Notes: generated by a model not told the origin, from the letters alone. Positions 16,533 through 26,132 are shown, counted from the stretch's first letter. The stretch is DNA of 64,000 nucleotides from Winogradskyella undariae (GCF_013285155.1 NZ_JABTEL010000007.1:147656-211655), one strand, 5' to 3'. Made by a program: numbers and translations.

Positions 16533-16970
16533 CTAATTATTTAACTTTGAAAGAAGTTGATTCCATGTATATAATTGCCCTCCATTATCTGCTTGAAATT
16601 TTTCAGCATCAGACTTATTTTTAAAGGCTGAAAGAAACGCTCCCATGGGGCTAGGAATCTGCTCACTAATTAAAAATGTGGCTTTTGTAGCGTCAATTAA
16701 AATTTCGGGTTCTGTGTAATTATTAGATAAGTAGAGTTGAATTTCAGACGTGTTAAATTCTTTTGTGAAATTAATCATACATTCTGTTGCATCAAATTTA
16801 TAGACTTTACCTTTTTGAGTTACAATTTGAGCGGCATGTACTTTATCTACAATAGTCATTGTACAAAATTGACAACTATCGCTTCCATAGTTTATGGGTG
16901 CTGGGCCAACATTACAACTTGTAAAAATAAGAAGTAATAAGACTGGTAAATAGTGTTTTAGTGTTTGCAT
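16533..16970 (-). CDS. nosL: NosL, copper chaperone lipoprotein
   Basis: 145 aa, lipoprotein with lipobox TSC at Cys19. It carries the NosL Cu(I) motif Cys33-Q-F-Cys36-T-Met38 (SDSCQFCTMTI), then the conserved KVYKFDATECMINF and IPSPMGAFLSAF segments. NosL delivers copper to the NosZ maturation machinery at the periplasmic face. It lies between the membrane-protein gene (29-bp gap) and the CopD-like gene (3-bp gap). Confidence 0.95.
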   Translation of the reverse strand: MQTLKHYLPVLLLLIFTSCNVGPAPINYGSDSCQFCTMTIVDKVHAAQIVTQKGKVYKFDATECMINFTKEFNTSEIQLYLSNNYTEPEILIDATKATFLISEQIPSPMGAFLSAFKNKSDAEKFQADNGGQLYTWNQLLSKLNN

Positions 16971-16999
16971 GGGTATAGTGTTTTTTTAGAGCGTTACTG

Positions 17000-17614
17000 T
17001 TATACCTTTTTAAGGCTTGCTTTTCGGCCTAACCAAAAAGCAACAAGTGTTAATGCCATACCAATAAACATAAGATAACCTCCTGTGTGTGGTAATGACG
17101 TAACATCAAAATTTAATAGTTTTTGAAATCCTAATAATGGTGGTTTATAAGACATAGGTGTCCCATCCGGATTGGTTACCTTAATAATAGCATGCGGATC
17201 TAAATTACTACCATAGTCTATGAGCCAATTATTAAAATCATACATACCTAATATGCCTAATACTGACATTAATAGAAACCATCCTATAAAGTATTTATAG
17301 CCTAGTTTTTCAAAATATCCTAATAAGCCAATAACAGCACCTAAAATGGCCATACCTAAAATAACTTTGGGAAAAACTGAAAACTCCCACATCTCTTCGG
17401 CTTTTGGGATTGTTTTCATGCCAATGTAGTGGTTTAGACCATCAATATTTTGTAGATCAAATTCTTCAACACCTTTAATACCTTCAATGTAGATATTCAT
17501 TCCTAATGGATCAGGATATTGTGGTGCACCTAGCATAATGTTCCATAGAGGGAATTTAAAAAGTCCTAATAATAGTAATGAACCTATAATCATTATAATG
17601 CTAGCCTTTTTCAT
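17000..17614 (-). CDS. Membrane protein of clade II nos clusters (possibly NosB-like)
   Basis: 204 aa with about four hydrophobic segments (near 5-22, 82-100, 108-125 and 178-195). A periplasmic loop contains LGAPQYPDPLGMNIYI and GLNHYIGMKTIP, with His and Met residues; a second loop has LPHTGGYLMFIGM. Proteins of this kind sit beside nosZ in Sec-dependent (clade II) nos clusters, where an integral membrane protein called NosB is known; equivalence is likely but not certain. It is separated from nosZ by a strong hairpin, so its dose may be lower than that of nosZ. Confidence 0.8.
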   Translation of the reverse strand: MKKASIIMIIGSLLLLGLFKFPLWNIMLGAPQYPDPLGMNIYIEGIKGVEEFDLQNIDGLNHYIGMKTIPKAEEMWEFSVFPKVILGMAILGAVIGLLGYFEKLGYKYFIGWFLLMSVLGILGMYDFNNWLIDYGSNLDPHAIIKVTNPDGTPMSYKPPLLGFQKLLNFDVTSLPHTGGYLMFIGMALTLVAFWLGRKASLKKV

Positions 17615-17675
17615 GATAAGTTGTATTTAATGTGGTAATCAGTGAGGTTTCTGTGTAAACAGAATAAAGTGTTTT

Positions 17676-17714
17676 AAAAAAGAAAGGCGAGAGCGAAAAT
17701 TCAACTCTCGCCTT
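17676..17714 (-). terminator. Strong hairpin between nosZ and downstream nos genes
   Basis: Perfect 10-bp stem AAGGCGAGAG (17684-17693) with CTCTCGCCTT (17705-17714). On the minus strand it is followed by TCTTTTTT. It fits a terminator or partial attenuator just after nosZ, which would let nosZ be made in excess over the maturation genes that lack an obvious promoter of their own here. Confidence 0.75.
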
Positions 17715-17764
17715 AATTAGAGAAATAAACACTAAAACAAAATCTCTCTAATTTTTAATATTAG

Positions 17765-19735
17765 TTATTCGATATCTTCACCTAGAGACCACTTAATTGG
17801 TGTGTCTGAATCAGCTGCAGAGACTCTTATGTAACCTTGCATTTCTTGGTGTAATGCAGAGCAGAAATCTGTACAGTAAAATGGCCATACACCAACTTGT
17901 TTTGGTTCCCAAACAGATGTTTTTGTTTGTCCTGGCATTACTAGTAACTCTGAATTATTTTGTCCTATTACCGCAAATCCATGAGGTACATCAAAATCTT
18001 GCTCTAAGTTAGTAACGTGGAAATATACTTTGTCGCCTACTTTTACACCTTCAATATTATCTGGTGAGAAGTGACTTCTAATAGTTGTCATATAAATATG
18101 TACTTCTTTTCCGTCTCTTACCACTTTGGTGTCTGCATCAGATTTTGCAGCATATGGATGCTTGTTATCTGCTAGTTTATAGATTTTTTGAGATTGCTCC
18201 TTTATAATACTTGCTTCCATTGCAGCAGCGTAATGTGGCTCTCCATGCGTTGGGAAATCTAATAATAGCTCCATTTTGTCTCCAGAGATATCATATAATT
18301 GTGCTGAGTGTTCCATCTCTGGACCCGTTGGTAAGTATCTGTCTTTGGTTATTTTATTCATTGCAAACATGTATTTACCTTGTGGTTTTCCAGAGTTTCC
18401 TCCAGGAATTGTTAAGTGACCAACAGAATAATAAGTAGGTTTTCTGTCGATAACTTCCCATGTTCCTAGTTTCCATTTTACAACTTCAGAAGAAATAAAG
18501 AATGTCGTATATGCATTTCCTTTCCCGTCAAATTCAGTGTGTAATGGTCCTAATCCTGCTTGGTTTACAACACCTGCTAACACATCTTCAAAGTTTAAAA
18601 TAGGTATTCCGTAAGCTTCACCTGCAAATTTTTCATTTTTAATAGCATCTAACATTTTTGTAAATGAATGCACTGTTACGTTTGCTGATAATTTACCATT
18701 ACCTACAATGTATTCTCCAGAAGGATCTACAGCACAACCATGAGGTGATTTTGGTGTTGGAATAAAATAAACAGCTCCAGGAACATCAATTGGGTTTACA
18801 ACACGAACTTCTTTTTTCATAGTAGAGGTTGCTGTATGTGTGTCCTCATTATATACATTATGTGCATAATTAGCAGGCGTCATTGTTCCACCACCATTAT
18901 TTACATACTCTTCAATTTTTTTCCAGTTAATAGCTGCAATAAAATCTTTATCATTTTGTGACGCATTAACTTCTAAAAGGGTATTAGCCTCTTCTGTATT
19001 ATATGTTGTAAAGAAAAACCAACCATGAGATTTTCCACGTCCAGGGTGCGATAAATCATAGTTAAAACCTGGCATTAGGATTTGGAATTTAATATCCATG
19101 TTACCAGTTTCAGGCGCTACGCTAATAAAAGATAAGGATCCTTTGAAGTTTCCTTTGTAGTCCTTAATTGGCATATCACGTTGTGGAATTGGCACAGAAA
19201 AACGTGTTCCTGCAACAACATATTCTGTGTTTTCTGTTACAAAAGAAGAACTGTGATTACCTGCACTATTAGGTACTTCAATAATTTCTTCGGTTTCAAA
19301 TGTGGTAAGACTTAGTCTTGCAATACGAGGCGTGTTGTTTTCATTTATAAATAACCAACGACCATCTAATTCCCCTTTTGATTGAGAGATATCTGGATGA
19401 TGCGCATCTCCCCAAGGGATAAATCCGTGAGAGGTGTTTAACATTGGTTTTGTTTCTTCAGAATACCCATAACCAGAGGTTGGAAATTGAGAAAAGACAG
19501 GGATTTCTTTAAACATTCTACCAGAAGGTAAACCGTACACTGTTACGTTACCGCTGTATCCACCTGATAGGAAGGCATAATGCGAGTCGTACTCTCCAGG
19601 AGCTACATAAACTTTTTCAGCGATATTACTTCCTAAGGCACCAGACTTACCGCCTGACTTTCCTGAATTATTACAACTAGTAAATGTTGTTAAAGCAATT
19701 ACAATTGCAAATGTTGATATTATTATATTCTTCAT
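17765..19735 (-). CDS. nosZ: Nitrous oxide reductase, clade II, lipoprotein type
   Basis: Reduces N2O to N2 at the end of denitrification, outside the inner membrane. 656 aa. The N-terminus is a Sec/SPII signal with lipobox TSC at Cys21, not a twin-arginine signal, as in clade II enzymes. The seven-bladed propeller carries CuZ-type histidines (WGDAHHPDIS, SPHGCAVD, GPLHTEFD, GEPHYAA). The C-terminal cupredoxin domain has the CuA motif FYCTDFCSALHQEM (Cys-x3-Cys-x3-His-x2-Met). No nosR or nosX is present. A terminator-like hairpin follows, and a decayed fasciclin gene lies upstream. Confidence 0.97.
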   Translation of the reverse strand: MKNIIISTFAIVIALTTFTSCNNSGKSGGKSGALGSNIAEKVYVAPGEYDSHYAFLSGGYSGNVTVYGLPSGRMFKEIPVFSQFPTSGYGYSEETKPMLNTSHGFIPWGDAHHPDISQSKGELDGRWLFINENNTPRIARLSLTTFETEEIIEVPNSAGNHSSSFVTENTEYVVAGTRFSVPIPQRDMPIKDYKGNFKGSLSFISVAPETGNMDIKFQILMPGFNYDLSHPGRGKSHGWFFFTTYNTEEANTLLEVNASQNDKDFIAAINWKKIEEYVNNGGGTMTPANYAHNVYNEDTHTATSTMKKEVRVVNPIDVPGAVYFIPTPKSPHGCAVDPSGEYIVGNGKLSANVTVHSFTKMLDAIKNEKFAGEAYGIPILNFEDVLAGVVNQAGLGPLHTEFDGKGNAYTTFFISSEVVKWKLGTWEVIDRKPTYYSVGHLTIPGGNSGKPQGKYMFAMNKITKDRYLPTGPEMEHSAQLYDISGDKMELLLDFPTHGEPHYAAAMEASIIKEQSQKIYKLADNKHPYAAKSDADTKVVRDGKEVHIYMTTIRSHFSPDNIEGVKVGDKVYFHVTNLEQDFDVPHGFAVIGQNNSELLVMPGQTKTSVWEPKQVGVWPFYCTDFCSALHQEMQGYIRVSAADSDTPIKWSLGEDIE

Positions 19736-19759
19736 TGTTAATTAGTTTTGGTTATTGTT

Positions 19760-20325
19760 TTATTCCGTAGGTGGTAATAATACCTTATCGATAACATGTA
19801 CAATACCGTTTCCAGTCTTATAACTTGCCAATATTTTTGCACCACTAATAAGTGGTTATCCATTCATAACTTCTATCTTAACGTATTCATTGTTAGCTTG
19901 ATCTACTTTTTTGAATTTTCAAGAAATTCCTTAGAATAGTTTCCAGGCCTTACATGATATTTTAAAATTTTTGCTAAGGCATCTTTATTTTTCTGGGTTT
20001 AGTAAATTTTCAACAGTACCTTTAGATAAAGCTTCAAATGCCTCGTTTGTTAGTGTAAAAACCATTAATGGTGCTGCATTTACTAAAGTATTTTCTAATT
20101 GAGCTGGCTTGTAAAGTAGCGACTAAAAGCACGGTTCTTAAAGCTAATAGCAATGCTTAAAACGGTGATACTATCATCATCTTCAATTAAAGCTTGACTA
20201 GTTCGTTCTGTAGATTGTGTTTCTGTTTTTATTTTTGAAGACACTGTAGAGGCATCATCATTTGTGTATTCACAAGAAAAAAAGAGTTGCAATTATAAAA
20301 AAGAAACACGTGCTTAATTTGGTTT
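19760..20325 (-). pseudogene. Decayed fasciclin-domain lipoprotein gene
   Basis: Minus-strand translation gives a fasciclin domain only when frames are switched several times. Recognisable pieces are FFSCEYTNDDAS (lipobox region), DDDSITVLSIAIS, QLENTLVNAAPLMVF, NEAFEALSKGTVENLL, KDALAKILKYHV, KKVDQANNEYVKIEVMNG, then an in-frame TAA at 19858-19856 before PLISGAKILASYKTGNGIV and HVIDKVLLPPTE. At least four single-base frame changes plus this stop are needed, and the signal peptide is also out of frame. Neighbouring genes are intact, so real decay is more likely than sequencing error. Fasciclin proteins are adhesion-like; no nos role is known to me. Confidence 0.8.
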
Positions 20326-20333
20326 ATAGATTA

Positions 20334-20816
20334 TTATAAGGTTCTAAAATATTCTAATACAGCTCTAGCTTCTTCTTCAGTAAGATGCTGATTTGCCATA
20401 GGGGCACCATTAAATTCCATTAATAAGTCTTTAGCTAATGGATCTTCTTTAACCATTTGTTCTGGGTTTAGAATCATATTCATAACCCATTCAGGAGTTC
20501 TTCGTTCTAAAATACCTGTTGGTGCAGGTCCAATAAATTTTTTGTCTGCTTTATGGCAAGCGGTACACATTTTTGCGTAAACGTCCTTTCCGTGTTTAGC
20601 CATATCTTGGTCTATCTCTTCACCTAAGGTTACAGAGGTTACTGAACCAACACCTTTATTTGAGAGTTCTATACGTTGTGAAGCAGGTACTTTTTTTTCT
20701 ACTTTGGCTGGTGCTTTTTTACCGTAACCTGTTTCTTCTTTCTTTTTGTCGCTTTCACCACAACTTACTAAAGTTGCAATAGCGATAATAGCTAATAGTT
20801 TTAGAGATTTTTTCAT
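20334..20816 (-). CDS. Monoheme c-type cytochrome lipoprotein, probable electron donor in N2O reduction
   Basis: 160 aa from ATG at 20816 (an upstream ATG at 20840 would add eight residues before the signal). The SPII lipobox VSC ends at Cys19. One heme-binding CTACHK lies in the C-terminal class I cytochrome c domain, with axial Met most likely in NGAPMANQHL. It is the first gene of the nos locus, next to the promoter with the CRP/FNR-like dyad. It probably passes electrons to NosZ or is part of the chain to it. Confidence 0.9.
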   Translation of the reverse strand: MKKSLKLLAIIAIATLVSCGESDKKKEETGYGKKAPAKVEKKVPASQRIELSNKGVGSVTSVTLGEEIDQDMAKHGKDVYAKMCTACHKADKKFIGPAPTGILERRTPEWVMNMILNPEQMVKEDPLAKDLLMEFNGAPMANQHLTEEEARAVLEYFRTL

Positions 20817-20837
20817 CGAATTAGATTTAATTTTAGG

Positions 20838-20882
20838 CAAATTTAAAAAGGAGTCATTAGAAAATACATGACATTTGTCATG
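20838..20882 (-). promoter_or_regulatory. nos operon promoter with CRP/FNR-type dyad
   Basis: On the minus strand a -7 box TAAATTTG lies at 20845-20838. A perfect 7-2-7 dyad CATGACA-TT-TGTCATG occupies 20867-20882, centred about 40 bp before the expected transcript start, the class II activator position. No TTG is seen at -33, which suggests the activator replaces it. A CRP/FNR-superfamily protein is the likely binder; its gene is not in this window. Confidence 0.7.
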
Positions 20883-21012
20883 ATTAGGATGTTTTTATCC
20901 GATTTAAATTTTCACCTATATTTAATACCCTTTTAAAAGGTGTGATTGAGTCTTCTTTAATTGAATTAAAAACTTAAGGTGTCGTAAAGATTATAGTCTG
21001 TTATGATCAATA

Positions 21013-21046
21013 AATAAAAACCCCACAAATTAATTGTGAGGTTTAA
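21013..21046 (-). terminator. Terminator of the small outer membrane protein gene
   Basis: On the minus strand AACCTCACAA and TTGTGGGGTT pair around a short AT loop (21021-21042) and are followed by TTTATTTATT. It isolates the nos promoter from the gene upstream. Confidence 0.7.
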
Positions 21047-21110
21047 TTTAATGTAAATAGAGCGTTTTTAAAGCTGTGCTTTTTTAATAAAATAGGATAA
21101 TTAATTCTTA

Positions 21111-21677
21111 TTAAAACGTAAACCTTACAAAAGGCATCCAGGCTTCATTGTAAATGCTTTTGTCTTTATTATAAAGTACGTCGTATCTAATACCAATGGT
21201 AACATTTCCGCTAGAGTAACCAGCGCCTAAAAATAAAGCAGGGTACCAATAATCTTCATCGAGATTTGTTACAAAGTTGCTGTCAAAATTTCGACTAACA
21301 TGTAATTGTTCAAATTCTGCAGAAATCTGAACTTCTCTGTAAGGATTAACAAGACCAATAATACTTCCTCCTAAAACAGTAGATTTAAAAATATCTTTTT
21401 GGCTGCTGTACGAATAATTTAAACCAATACCTGTTGCTACATAGGGATTAAACCTGTAAAGTGCGTTTGGTGCTATAGATCCGCTAAAAAAACCATCGCC
21501 AAAATTAAGGCCTAAGCCACCACCGAATTCTACGTGATTCCAAAAATCACTTTTATTAGAGGTTGAATTTTGAGCGAATGAAAATAATGTAAAGAAAGAC
21601 ATTATTAGGCTACATAATAATATTTTAGGGCTTAGTAGGTGTTTCAAATTTGTCATTGTTTTAATAGTTCTAATCAA
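21111..21677 (-). CDS. Small outer membrane beta-barrel protein, unknown function
   Basis: 188 aa. The first Met residues are ambiguous; starting at MTNLKHLL (21656) gives a clean signal peptide ending in FSFAQ. The mature part alternates polar and hydrophobic residues (FGGGLGLNFGDGFFSGSIAP, YVATGIGLNYSYSS) and ends in an aromatic strand (MPFVRFTF), typical of eight-stranded barrels. It stands alone between two terminators or promoters, and nothing ties it to nos. Confidence 0.8.
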   Translation of the reverse strand: MIRTIKTMTNLKHLLSPKILLCSLIMSFFTLFSFAQNSTSNKSDFWNHVEFGGGLGLNFGDGFFSGSIAPNALYRFNPYVATGIGLNYSYSSQKDIFKSTVLGGSIIGLVNPYREVQISAEFEQLHVSRNFDSNFVTNLDEDYWYPALFLGAGYSSGNVTIGIRYDVLYNKDKSIYNEAWMPFVRFTF

Positions 21678-21723
21678 TATGTTATAAATATAATAAATCC
21701 TTATCTATATTTACTAAAAGTTG

Positions 21724-21731
21724 TATTTTTG
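21724..21731 (+). promoter_or_regulatory. -7 box of sucA
   Basis: TATTTTTG lies 39 bp before the sucA ATG and matches TAnnTTTG. A -33 TTG at the standard spacing is not evident. Confidence 0.4.
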
Positions 21732-21770
21732 ACTAAATTATGTTGAAACGACAACGTCTCAAAAAGTAAA

Positions 21771-24530
21771 ATGGATAAATATTCCTTTCTCAACGCGGCA
21801 CATACGGCATATTTTGCTGACTTATATGACCAATACCTCAAAAACCCAGATTCTGTAGAGCCAAGTTGGCGCGCCTTTTTTCAAGGTTACGACTTCGGAT
21901 CTGAAAATTTCGGTTTAGATGGTGAAAATATTGAAAGTGTTTCTTCGGAAATACCAGAACAAATTCAAAAAGAATTCCAAGTTTTAAACCTTATTCAAGG
22001 TTATAGAAGTAGAGGGCATTTGTTTACCAAAACAAATCCTGTACGAGCAAGACGTAAATACGCGCCAACCTTAGAGGTTGAAAACTTCGGATTGTCTAAG
22101 AATGATTTACAAACCGTTTTCTCCGCTGGAGAAGTATTAGGTTTAGGGTCTTCAGCGACTTTGCAAGTTATTATTGATCACTTAGAAAAAGTGTATTGCG
22201 AATCTATTGGTGTAGAATATATGTACATCAGAAAACCTGAAGAAATTTATTGGATTCAGCAGAAACTTAATGTTAATGATAATCATCCAAATTTTTCTGG
22301 TGATGAAAAGAAAACAATATTAAGAAAATTAAACGAAGCTGTTTCTTTCGAAAACTTTTTACATACAAAATATGTAGGTCAAAAGCGTTTTTCTTTAGAA
22401 GGTGGTGAAGCTTTAATTCCTGCTTTAGATGCCTTAATAGAACATGCTTCTGGCTATGATGTAAAAGAATTTGTAATGGGAATGGCCCATCGTGGTCGCC
22501 TTAGTACATTAACAAACATCTTTGGTAAATCTGCAAAAGATATTTTTAGCGAGTTTGATGGTAAAGATTACGAGCAAACAGTCTTTGATGGTGATGTAAA
22601 ATACCATTTAGGTTGGACGAGCGATCGTGTAACCGATAATGGAAACAAAATAAACATAAACTTAGCTCCAAACCCTTCGCATTTAGAAACTGTTGGTGCA
22701 GTAGTAGAAGGTATTACAAGAGCTAAGCAAGATGATAAATATCCTGATAATCCTTCACAGGTTTTACCTATTATTGTTCATGGTGATGCAGCTATTGCCG
22801 GACAAGGTTTAGTCTATGAGTTAGTGCAAATGGCACAACTAGATGGTTATAAAACAGGAGGTACAATTCATATTGTAGTCAATAATCAAATTGGGTTTAC
22901 AACCAATTATTTAGATGCACGTTCTAGTACGTATTGTACGGATGTAGGTAAAGTAACACTTTCTCCGGTATTGCACGTTAATGCAGATGACCCAGAGGCT
23001 GTTGTTCATGCTACATTATTCGCATTGCATTTTAGAATGAAATTTAAGCGTGATGTCTTTATAGATATGTTAGGTTATAGAAAATATGGGCATAACGAGG
23101 GTGATGAACCTAAGTTTACACAACCATTATTATATAAAGCTATTTCTAAACATAAAAATCCTAGAGATATTTATGCTGAGCGTTTATTAGCAGAAGGCGT
23201 TATAGATAAAGGATTTGTAGCTAAAATAGAAAAAGAATATAAGGATAAGCTTGAAGAAAAACTTGAGGATTCTCGTAAGCTAGCAAAAACAGAAATCACA
23301 CCATTTATGCAAAATGAATGGATCGATTTTGTTTCTGTTCAAGAAGATAAAATGATGTTACCTGTGGATACTACATATCCTAAGGAGGGTCTAGCGAAAA
23401 TCACTAAGATTATTTCAAATTTACCTGAAGATAAGAAGTTTATAAGAAAAATTCAGCGTTTAATTGAATCGAGACAAACCATGTTTGACGAAAATCGATT
23501 AGATTGGGCAATGGCAGAGCATTTAGCTTATGGTTCTATATTATTAGAAGGAAACGATGTTCGTATATCTGGGCAAGATGTAGAGCGTGGTACTTTCTCT
23601 CACCGTCATGCAGTTGTAAAAGTTGAAGATAGTGAAGAAGAAATTGTTCTTCATAATAAATTAAGTGACGATCAAGGGAAGTTTTTTATATACAACTCTT
23701 TATTATCAGAATATGGTGTTGTAGGTTTTGATTATGGTTATGCTATGGCAAGTCCTAAAACATTAACCATTTGGGAAGCACAGTTTGGTGATTTCAGTAA
23801 TGGAGCACAGATTATGTTAGATCAATATATTTCTGCAGCTGAAGATAAATGGAAACTACAAAACGGATTGGTAATGTTATTACCTCATGGTTATGAAGGT
23901 CAAGGAGCAGAGCATTCATCTGGTCGTATGGAACGTTATTTACAGTTATGTGCAAAGGATAATATGTTTGTTGCAGATTGTACTACTCCAGCCAATATGT
24001 TCCACTTATTACGTAGACAAGTTAAAGCAGGGTATAGAAAACCATTAATTGTATTTACTCCAAAAAGTTTATTACGTCATCCTAAAGTAGTTTCTACAGT
24101 AGATGAATTAGTAAATGGAAGTTTCCAAATGTTAATTGATGATGCTAATGCTAAAGTAGATAAGGTAAAAACACTTGTTTTTGTAACAGGTAAGTTTTAT
24201 TATGATTTATTAGAAGAGCAAGAAAATCTTGAAAGAGATGATGTTGCTTTAGTTAGAATAGAACAGTTATTCCCATTACCAGCTCAAGATATGAGAGCGG
24301 TACTTGAGAAATATAAAAATGCAGACGATATTGTTTGGGCTCAAGAAGAACCAAGAAACATGGGGGCTTATGGTCACATGTTAATGAACTTTGATGAAGC
24401 TAAACAATTTAGAATAGCAAGTAGAAGACCTTATGGTGCTCCTGCTGCAGGAAGTTCTGTACGTTCTAAAAAACGACATAAGGAAGTTATTGATTTCGTT
24501 TTTGATAAATCAAAAAACAATCAGAGATAA
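21771..24530 (+). CDS. sucA: 2-oxoglutarate dehydrogenase E1 component
   Basis: 919 aa, full length. Thiamine-diphosphate decarboxylase of the 2-oxoglutarate dehydrogenase complex (TCA cycle, cytoplasm). The N-terminus DKYSFLNAAHTAYFADLYDQY is the E1o start; later come GMAHRGRLSTL, the cofactor region GDAAIAGQGLVYE with NNQIGFTTN, and the C-terminal transketolase-like part with LPHGYEGQGAEHSS and LLRHP. The E2 gene follows after 75 bp. Nothing is odd. Confidence 0.97.
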   Translation: MDKYSFLNAAHTAYFADLYDQYLKNPDSVEPSWRAFFQGYDFGSENFGLDGENIESVSSEIPEQIQKEFQVLNLIQGYRSRGHLFTKTNPVRARRKYAPTLEVENFGLSKNDLQTVFSAGEVLGLGSSATLQVIIDHLEKVYCESIGVEYMYIRKPEEIYWIQQKLNVNDNHPNFSGDEKKTILRKLNEAVSFENFLHTKYVGQKRFSLEGGEALIPALDALIEHASGYDVKEFVMGMAHRGRLSTLTNIFGKSAKDIFSEFDGKDYEQTVFDGDVKYHLGWTSDRVTDNGNKININLAPNPSHLETVGAVVEGITRAKQDDKYPDNPSQVLPIIVHGDAAIAGQGLVYELVQMAQLDGYKTGGTIHIVVNNQIGFTTNYLDARSSTYCTDVGKVTLSPVLHVNADDPEAVVHATLFALHFRMKFKRDVFIDMLGYRKYGHNEGDEPKFTQPLLYKAISKHKNPRDIYAERLLAEGVIDKGFVAKIEKEYKDKLEEKLEDSRKLAKTEITPFMQNEWIDFVSVQEDKMMLPVDTTYPKEGLAKITKIISNLPEDKKFIRKIQRLIESRQTMFDENRLDWAMAEHLAYGSILLEGNDVRISGQDVERGTFSHRHAVVKVEDSEEEIVLHNKLSDDQGKFFIYNSLLSEYGVVGFDYGYAMASPKTLTIWEAQFGDFSNGAQIMLDQYISAAEDKWKLQNGLVMLLPHGYEGQGAEHSSGRMERYLQLCAKDNMFVADCTTPANMFHLLRRQVKAGYRKPLIVFTPKSLLRHPKVVSTVDELVNGSFQMLIDDANAKVDKVKTLVFVTGKFYYDLLEEQENLERDDVALVRIEQLFPLPAQDMRAVLEKYKNADDIVWAQEEPRNMGAYGHMLMNFDEAKQFRIASRRPYGAPAAGSSVRSKKRHKEVIDFVFDKSKNNQR

Positions 24531-24605
24531 TAAATTTATGGTATCATAAATTGTGATACTACAAAACAAGAACAACGTAAAACCATTGGTTATAAAAATT
24601 ACAAT

Positions 24606-25820
24606 ATGATTTTAGAAATGAAAGTGCCTTCACCAGGCGAGTCAATTACTGAGGTGGAAATTGCAGAATGGTTAGTGCAAGACGGAGATTATGTAGAAAA
24701 AGATCAAGCTATTGCTGAGGTTGATAGTGATAAAGCAACATTAGAGTTACCAGCTGAAGTAAGTGGAATAATTACACTTAAAGCAGAAGAAGGTGATGCT
24801 GTAGCTGTTGGTGCTGTTGTATGTTTAATTGATACTAGTGCTGCAAAACCAGAAGGTGGTGAGGCTCCAGTAAAAGATGAAGTAAAAGATGAAGCGCCTA
24901 AAGTAGAAGCAGCAAAACCAGTTGCTTCAGAATCTAAAACGTATGCTACAGGAACTGCTAGTCCTGCAGCTAAAAAAGTATTAGCTGAAAAAGGAATAGA
25001 TGCTAGTGCTGTTTCTGGAACAGGTAAAGATGGAAGAATTACTCAAGATGATGCTGTAAAAGCTGTACCATCAATGGGAACTCCAACAGGTGGGAATAGA
25101 GGAACAACACATAGCAAAATGTCTATGTTACGTCGTAAAGTTGCAGAACGTTTAGTTGAAGCTAAAAATACAACTGCAATGTTAACCACATTTAATGAGG
25201 TTAATATGACGCCAATTTTTGAATTACGTAAGTTATATAAAGAAGACTTTAAAGCGAAGCACGGTGTAAGTCTTGGTTTTATGAGTTTCTTTTCTTTAGC
25301 TGTTGTAAGAGCTTTAAAAATGTATCCTGCTGTTAACTCTATGATCGATGGTAAGCAAATGTTGACTTACGATTTTGTTGATATCAGTATCGCTGTTTCT
25401 GGACCAAAAGGATTAATGGTGCCAGTGGTTAGAAATGCAGAAAACTTAACATTTAGAGGTGTAGAATCTGAAGTAAAACGTTTAGCGCTAAGAGCTAGAG
25501 ATGGTCAGATAACTGTGGATGAAATGACAGGTGGTACATTTACAATTACAAATGGTGGTGTATTTGGAAGTATGTTATCAACACCTATTATTAACCCTCC
25601 TCAAAGTGGTATTTTAGGAATGCATAATATTATTCAACGTCCTATCGCTGTTGATGGTAAAGTAGAAATTCATCCAATGATGTATGTCGCTTTATCTTAT
25701 GATCACAGAATTATTGATGGAAAAGAATCTGTAGGATTCTTAGTTGCTGTAAAAGAAGCTTTAGAAAATCCTGAAGAATTATTGATGGATAATAATGTTA
25801 TGAAGGCTTTAGAATTATAA
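24606..25820 (+). CDS. sucB: 2-oxoglutarate dehydrogenase E2, dihydrolipoyl succinyltransferase
   Basis: 404 aa. Lipoyl domain 1-75 with the lipoylated Lys43 in VDSDKATLE; Ala/Pro/Lys-rich linker 78-110; E3/E1-binding domain about 112-152 ([14 protein letters not shown]...GRITQDD); catalytic domain from about 170 with His367 and Asp371 in [11 protein letters not shown]. It transfers the succinyl group to CoA and forms the complex core. It is co-transcribed with sucA and followed by a clear terminator. A start at Met5 is also possible. Confidence 0.97.
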   Translation: MILEMKVPSPGESITEVEIAEWLVQDGDYVEKDQAIAEVDSDKATLELPAEVSGIITLKAEEGDAVAVGAVVCLIDTSAAKPEGGEAPVKDEVKDEAPKVEAAKPVASESKTYATGTASPAAKKVLAEKGIDASAVSGTGKDGRITQDDAVKAVPSMGTPTGGNRGTTHSKMSMLRRKVAERLVEAKNTTAMLTTFNEVNMTPIFELRKLYKEDFKAKHGVSLGFMSFFSLAVVRALKMYPAVNSMIDGKQMLTYDFVDISIAVSGPKGLMVPVVRNAENLTFRGVESEVKRLALRARDGQITVDEMTGGTFTITNGGVFGSMLSTPIINPPQSGILGMHNIIQRPIAVDGKVEIHPMMYVALSYDHRIIDGKESVGFLVAVKEALENPEELLMDNNVMKALEL

Positions 25821-25844
25821 GTTATTCTAGATTATATAAAATTT

Positions 25845-25879
25845 AAAAGCGCAATCTCATAGAGGTTGCGCTTTTTTTT
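25845..25879 (+). terminator. Terminator of sucAB
   Basis: AAAAGCGCAA and TTGCGCTTTT form a 10-bp stem around a short loop, followed directly by a run of T. Confidence 0.85.
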
Positions 25880-25900
25880 ATCCTTTATTTAAAAAGGTAA

Positions 25901-26017
25901 CTAACTAAAAAAATTAATAGCAATATTTGCTGAAATTACGATCACAGAGCTTATAATTAATAAGATCATAAATGCTTTGTCCCTTTTTGTAGTTGATTGT
26001 TTTTTCATTGTTTCCAT
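25901..26017 (-). CDS. Possible 38-aa single-span membrane peptide
   Basis: An open frame of 39 codons reads METMKKQSTTKRDKAFMILL and continues with ISSVIVISANIAINFFS. It has a basic N-terminus and one hydrophobic span (about residues 17-36), like small membrane peptides. It sits in an otherwise gene-free 480-bp region, with one of the two identical dyad elements 116 bp upstream of its ATG. No ribosome-binding site stands out, but these are weak in this phylum. Chance is possible at this length. Confidence 0.35.
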   Translation of the reverse strand: METMKKQSTTKRDKAFMILLIISSVIVISANIAINFFS

Positions 26018-26132
26018 ATAAACTTAATGTTTTTATAAGCCCTGAATTATATATTAATGCAGAGCTTAAAGGTTTTAAACTTGAGGCATGAATTAATAGC
26101 TAATGTAAAATTGCAAATTATTATAATACAAT

